Origin: Cephalotus follicularis
Taxonomy: Eukaryota > Streptophyta > Magnoliopsida > Oxalidales > Cephalotaceae
NCBI GenBank assembly: GCA_001972305.1
Contig: BDDD01000711.1
Location: 547,243 to 611,242 of the forward strand
Length of the DNA: 64,000 bases
Direction: 5' to 3'
Every line of letters begins with the position of its first letter. Within the stretch, counting starts at the first letter, position 1. Shown here in pieces: positions 59,284 to 64,000 of the stretch. Below the pieces are notes generated by a model. It had not been told where the DNA came from. It was given only the letters and a program-made list of their open reading frames with translations, and made no database searches. The position numbers and the translations under genes were made by a program.

Positions 59284-60516
59284 CCTACGCGCAGTGCACA
59301 AAATCAGCAGAAATTACATGCAATCATCAATCCAAATCCAAACACCACAGAGCATTTATCATCATCAACACATTTCATGCTCATATCACAGCCCATTGCA
59401 TGCATTTCATTCATAAACGTCCATTATAACGGAACTTAAATAACAATTATGAAATTTCCCCTACCTTTGATCTCCAAGTTAGGAGTTGTAATCCACCTCT
59501 TTAATTTTGAAAGTAGGGGTAAATGTTGAAATATTTAAAAATAATAGAAAATCCAATAGGAGAAATAATAAAAATTTTGTTTTCAAGGGAAAGAAAAGGA
59601 ATACATTTCAAGGTAGGAGTTTGTGCGAAAAAAAATTAAAAAAAATGAATGAAAAGACCAATGTTGTATGTCTTCAAAGTTTCATAAATCTTAGCGAGGA
59701 GTTAAGCCAAGGAATTGATGTTCTTGCATATATACAAAAAAAGATGAAAAATAATGTATATTTTACCTCTTTGAATTCAGTCTTGGTCTGTAGCCTATTT
59801 GATTCGAGTAATTAAGCCTTAGGGGTGTTTTACACCTAGTTTTTTAAAGCCAACTGGTTTGAGAGTAACTGGTCGAAAGCTCGCTACATGGGTCCTATAG
59901 AAAGCGTAAAAGGCTAAGACATTGCACGAATTTAAGTTGGTAAAATCTGAAGCAACTTGGTAATTTGGGTGTCTGGTTTTTGCTCCATCCATGTCATTCA
60001 AACGAAAAGTAGTGGAGGAATGAGTTCAATAAAAGAAAAGAGAAAAGAAAGAAAAAAAATGTGTATGTGCTAAAGTTCTTTGTCTGATTCCGAAGTAGGA
60101 TTTTATGTTACTAAGAATGCATATCTTGATTGGTAAATAGTGTGGATAATGTAGTGAAGCTTCTTAATTGAGATGTGTTTTGATTCTAGAACATGGAATG
60201 AGATAATAAAATTCAAGTATGTGGGTGTCTATTAATTTTTAAGTAGAGACACATTTTGCCTATTATCAAAGTATAATGAACTAAATTTTGTGTGTTTATT
60301 CGTTGAAAACACTCACGAGACAAAACTCGTCCACTAGGGACACCTATGGGTTTAAAGGCTTATTGCATATGCTAAATGCAATCGTGATTCCTATGAAAGT
60401 GAGTTAGGTTTTTGTTTATGATTTCTATTTTTGTTTTTGTTTTGGTATTGTGTTTCTTGTTTTAGCTTTCCATTTTGTTTGCTTGAGGACAAACAAAGTT
60501 TAAGTATGTGGGTATT
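59284..60516 (+). other. Athila 3' noncoding region
   Basis: From about 59510 the text is Athila-like. It includes GGTGTTTTACACCTAG, ACTGGTTTGAGAGTAACTGG (59850) and the GAGGACAAACAAAG box just before the LTR, with a weak PPT (AAGTATGTGGGT) at about 60502. No supported ORF. Confidence 0.65.
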
Positions 60517-61218
60517 TGTTTAGCATAAAAATGTGTTATTTTTAAGGATTTATTTATGATATTTTTATGTTCGGAATAGACTACTTGGGTGGTGTTTATA
60601 TGATTTTCAGGTACAAGGTCAAAAGGATCAAAGTGCATAAATACAAGTTAAATTGGCGCAAATTGAAGAAAAGAATATCAAAGTTTGAAGAATGACAGAA
60701 TTCTGTAAAAAACAAAGCAAAGCGTCGACGCCTACACTTTAAGCGTCGACGTTTACATATAAAGCGGTAGCAGTTAAGATTGAAGCGTCAACGCTTTAGT
60801 ACAGACGTTTAATGATTGAATTACACATTTTAAGCGTCGACGCCTTGACTTTAACCATCGATGATTTGATATAAGGCGCTGACAGGTTACGCTTCACGTC
60901 GATGCTTAGAGCTCTTGAACCACACCCATAATCCTCTGACTAAACTATCGACGCTCAGACTCAAAGTGTTGACGCTCAATACTTAAGCGCGAAAGAAGTT
61001 CACATCATAACATCAAAGCATTAACGCTAAAGCCACAAACCGTCGACGCCTAATACATAAGCGTCGACGCTTATGACGCCTTGCAGCATAATTGGAAAGT
61101 TCAAATTTTTGCTAGTTTTGTAACTAGATTATTTTCTTTCCGTTTTTTAGAAGTTTTGTAAGTATAAATACATTATAAGGCCGGCCATAACAGTGTGTTA
61201 AGTTTTGTATAAACTCTT
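60517..61218 (+). repeat. Athila 3' LTR, first 702 bases
   Basis: Matches 51002-51703. It breaks after AAACTCTT, where TGTCACACCCC of another element begins. Confidence 0.88.
60718..61075. repeat. TCGA palindrome array in the Athila 3' LTR
   Basis: Same sites as 51207-51555. Several are closer to a perfect AAGCGTCGACGCTT here (60720, 60832, 61057), so the 5' copy has drifted. Confidence 0.8.
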
Positions 61219-62655
61219 TGTCACACCCCGAACCGCGAAGGGGAACCCCCACGATTCGACGCGTGAGATACCTTCCATTCAATCAATATATTCATATCAT
61301 TTATCAATCATATTCCAAAAGTGCTATTTCAAATTTATAAAACTTTAAATCAAGGTCATATAAGCGGAAGAATCATTATAACATCAGCGGAATAATCAAA
61401 TCAAATAAAAACTAACTCTGAAAATCTCCCGAAATTTCGGCATGAAGTATTCGTTTATCGGACTAAACCCCCTGTAAAGAAAAACTCAATTTATATATGG
61501 GCTCAGCCCTCAACAACCACACTCTCGTAGGAGGAAATAGTAGTTTATGACAATATATGGACCATTCCATATCCTTTACATCAACACACATATTAAACAA
61601 GCACTGCCACAAGCCAGCATGTCAAATACAGAATAAAACATATTTCTATTTTATCCTTAGATTTGTCTATTATACAATAACCATAAATACATCCACATTC
61701 CAATATCTGTCCTTTTACAATATCACACTTACACAAAGTAGGTCAGAGGAGATGTAAATCCTTACCCTGCAATTTAACCTGGCTAGTCGCTGCTGTGCGT
61801 CATCTGGACCTGAACCTGACCCATTACATTACAATACAATGCAATGGGTCAGCAACCCGAAGGTTGTGTAGGATACACATATGCAATGAACATATAGAAG
61901 TGCATCATATATGTGTACAATATGAGAGATATGTATGCATGACAATCAATATAAACCATGCTATGAAAACTAGCATTTAGAAACATGCCATTTATACATA
62001 GTAGTCACCATTCAATAACCATATCCATATGATCCCAACACAATTCCATTATCATTCGGTGTCCATATCATTCCAAAGTCCTTCCAAAGCATATATGTTC
62101 TTCTCAGCCTTCCTTGCTGAGGTAATGGGCTAGGTGCTCTTGGCGTCTAGACAGAGGTCCTCACTCTACTGGCAGACTAGAGTAGCATTCGTAAGTAGAA
62201 TAGGGAAGAGAAGATGGACATTCTCTAACACTAGTCTCTCTAGCTACAACCACCATCAATATCCATATATCATCACAATCTGGCGGTTACGATACATAAC
62301 GACATGATTCGTAACCATATCGTATCCGTCCCATGACGTAACCGCTGTCATCCATAACCATAACCACTTACGGTCCATATCCATCCAATTCGTAACCGTA
62401 CCATCTCATTTCAATCTGCTAGTTCATTACGAACTGTATAGGGGCTATCTTTGGCCTCCCTTGTTAGTACCAGTTCTCTTTTAAAGGTATGGATCTTATA
62501 GTCCCAGTTCCAATAGAGGTCCAGATGTGTGTCCACCCCCATAGGGAAATATTACTTCATTCACTTTCCATTAGGGGTTGTGTGTCCACCGCTAATGGCC
62601 AATAACAATTCATTCAATTCCTTTAGGAGTCTAGTCGTGTGTCCCCAATTACATT

Positions 62656-62769
62656 AATGGTCCAATCGCGTGTCCCCACTTAGGGTCCAGTCACGTATCC
62701 CTCATTTACATTAATGGTCTAGTCGCGTGTCCCCACTTAGGGTCCAGTCACGTGTCCCTCATTTACATT
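62656..62769. repeat. 57-bp tandem repeat
   Basis: Two full units (AATGGTC.A.TCGCGTGTCCCC at 62656 and 62713) and diverged partial units upstream from about 62520, all with GTGTCCCC or GTGTCCACC cores. Confidence 0.75.
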
Positions 62770-63774
62770 AATGCCATAACAATTCGCTTAGCACACAATC
62801 ATCAATGAATAGCATAACAATCCATACCATCCATTCAAAATGCATGAATGCAAGTAAAATAGTAAAACCACACTCTAGTGATCAACCATTCGTATACTAC
62901 CATCCCATACCGGCGTATACGAATGGGATCAAGTCACTAGTCATCTGGGCACGTTCCATCGGAGCATACCTACCTGTTAACGATTGAGCTTGCGAGTCGG
63001 GAGGACTTGCAGTAGAATCGATGAACCGCTACCTCCTCTAAGCTTCACTCGTCGTTACGAGCATAGCTCCACCTTGTGTCAACAGGATTCTCTTTCTCCT
63101 TGTATCACTGCAATAACCATCATACATTCGTTACGACCTGCACAAAGGTAGCAATTACACATTGTCGTCACCAGAGTTTCGGCCAAAATCAGGCCAACCC
63201 AACGGGGCTCCGACCACTCCATAACAGGTTCCACATTGAACGAGCTACACAAAACCGCTCAAGACTCGCCATGAATCGGTGCCGAAACACCCTGTCACGG
63301 CCGGCAGTGAGTTCAACTCACTGAGTTGACTTGGCGGTCAACCACAACCCTGGTCAACACCTTAAAATGCCTCACAAACATCAACTCTACACATCCTTGA
63401 CTTTAACTCGCTGAGACTCGGCGCTAAACGCACGGTCAAAGGCGGTAGCGAGTTGGCTTCACTGAGTCAACTCGTCAGTTCGAATCCGGCCGTTTTCGGC
63501 CGAATGGTGCCTCAACAGTGGTCAAAACGGGTAGAGCTAGCCTTCTAGATGAAGACCGGCACCATCCGTGACGCTAACCGGCGACAAAATGCACGACAGA
63601 GGCAAAAACATCGGGGAAAGAGAAGGGAAAAAGAAGGAAAAAGAGGAAGAGGGTGGAGGAGTTACCGTCCGGTGGAGGTCCTGGGCTGACCGCCGTACTC
63701 TCCCGGTCAGGTGGCTGGCTCCTGTGTCGTCTCCGGCGCCCTCTCTCCCTGTCTCTCCCGTTGTCTCTCCCGCT

Positions 63775-63793
63775 GTCTCTCTCTCTCTCTCTC
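63775..63793. repeat. (CT)n microsatellite
   Basis: A CT run at the end of a CTGTCTCTCCCG-rich stretch (63735-63793). Confidence 0.9.
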
Positions 63794-64000
63794 ATGCGTC
63801 TGTTTCTTTCTTTGCACGGGGGCGTTATGCGCCCGTGTCTCATTTCTTCTTCCTTTAAATTTTGCCTCTTCTTTAGTATTTACCAGCCAAAATATTAAGG
63901 CCTGGGTCCTGATTAATCCGAAAATTGCGATATTAATTATCCGAACGGAAACCAAAATAATAGCAATAGTAATGCGAACATAGGGCCTTATTGTCGAGCA

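Larger units (their letters stand above)
51002..61218 (+). mobile_element. Ty3/gypsy Athila-lineage retrotransposon
   Basis: 5' LTR 51002-52570, primer site, gag, pol, long 3' noncoding region, then a 3' LTR from 60517 cut at 61218 by a reversed chromovirus LTR. The DLGAS protease motif, tRNA-Asp primer site and 3' text (TTTTACACCTAG.., GCTTGAGGACAAACAAAG) are typical of Athila. Many stops and frameshifts. No env-like ORF was found. Confidence 0.9.
61219..64000 (-). mobile_element. Reversed chromovirus LTR, runs out of the window
   Basis: Starts TGTCACACCCCGAACC (reverse of a GGGGTGTGACA end), and GCGGAAG at 61363 is the reversed CTTCCGC end module. It is inserted in the Athila 3' LTR; CTCTT (61214-61218) would be its 5-bp target duplication if repeated past the window. 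No coding sequence is seen; ORFs at 63568-63983 come from GC-rich and CT-repeat sequence. Confidence 0.7.

Noticed and set aside
53000..60516. An env-like gene in the Athila element
   Set aside because: No long ORF with signal peptide or membrane segments was seen between the end of integrase (58312) and the 3' LTR.
63568..63983. Several overlapping ORFs at the right end
   Set aside because: They arise from CT-rich repeats in a reversed LTR on both strands, with Ser/Leu or Arg/Glu runs only.

Overview
The window looks like repeat-dense intergenic DNA from a flowering plant, probably a eudicot; I cannot name the species. The evidence is one intron-containing host gene of plant type (VPS36, an ESCRT-II subunit) surrounded by plant LTR retrotransposons of several lineages: Ty3/gypsy Tat, Athila and chromoviruses, plus Ty1/copia. 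Nothing bacterial or viral in the free-living sense is present. Apart from VPS36, every coding region seen is a degenerate transposon remnant.

Layout. 1-4591: two chromovirus-type LTRs, one forward (cut by the window start) and one reversed. 4738-4860: a short exon-like scrap. 4869-6039 and 23066-23218: a foldback (long inverted repeat) element, split by a Tat-lineage retrotransposon (6040-23065; 5-bp TGTAT duplication). This Tat element has LTRs, gag, protease, RT, RNase H, a second RNase H, integrase, and a long antisense ORF in its 3' region. The antisense ORF is itself split by a chromovirus (15427-20603; CCTCG duplication). This gives three clear insertion layers.

23219-29799: host DNA with a TATA box, the seven-exon VPS36 gene (23802-28117, 414 codons) and two unidentified remnants. 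29800-37846: a decayed copia element containing a small MITE. 37864-40420: a chromovirus solo LTR. 40421-49785: a patchwork of copia-type LTRs (mostly reversed), a chromovirus 5' LTR with partial gag, and a reversed chromovirus LTR fragment. 49786-51001: another LTR-like fragment. 51002-61218: an Athila element with intact order but many stops. 61219-64000: a reversed chromovirus LTR inserted in the Athila 3' LTR and leaving the window.

The most unusual pattern crosses element boundaries. At least nine separate LTRs or leaders, from Athila, chromovirus and copia-like elements, carry loose arrays of short palindromes centred on TCGA. Each family has its own flanks (CAGTCGACTG, AAGCGTCGACGCTT, GACATCGATGTC), while the spacers are unrelated. 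A copia leader has an analogous array centred on GATC. I know of no standard name for this. A second notable signal is that nearly all in-frame nonsense codons in the Tat element are TAG, of the kind expected from C-to-T decay at methylated CHG sites.
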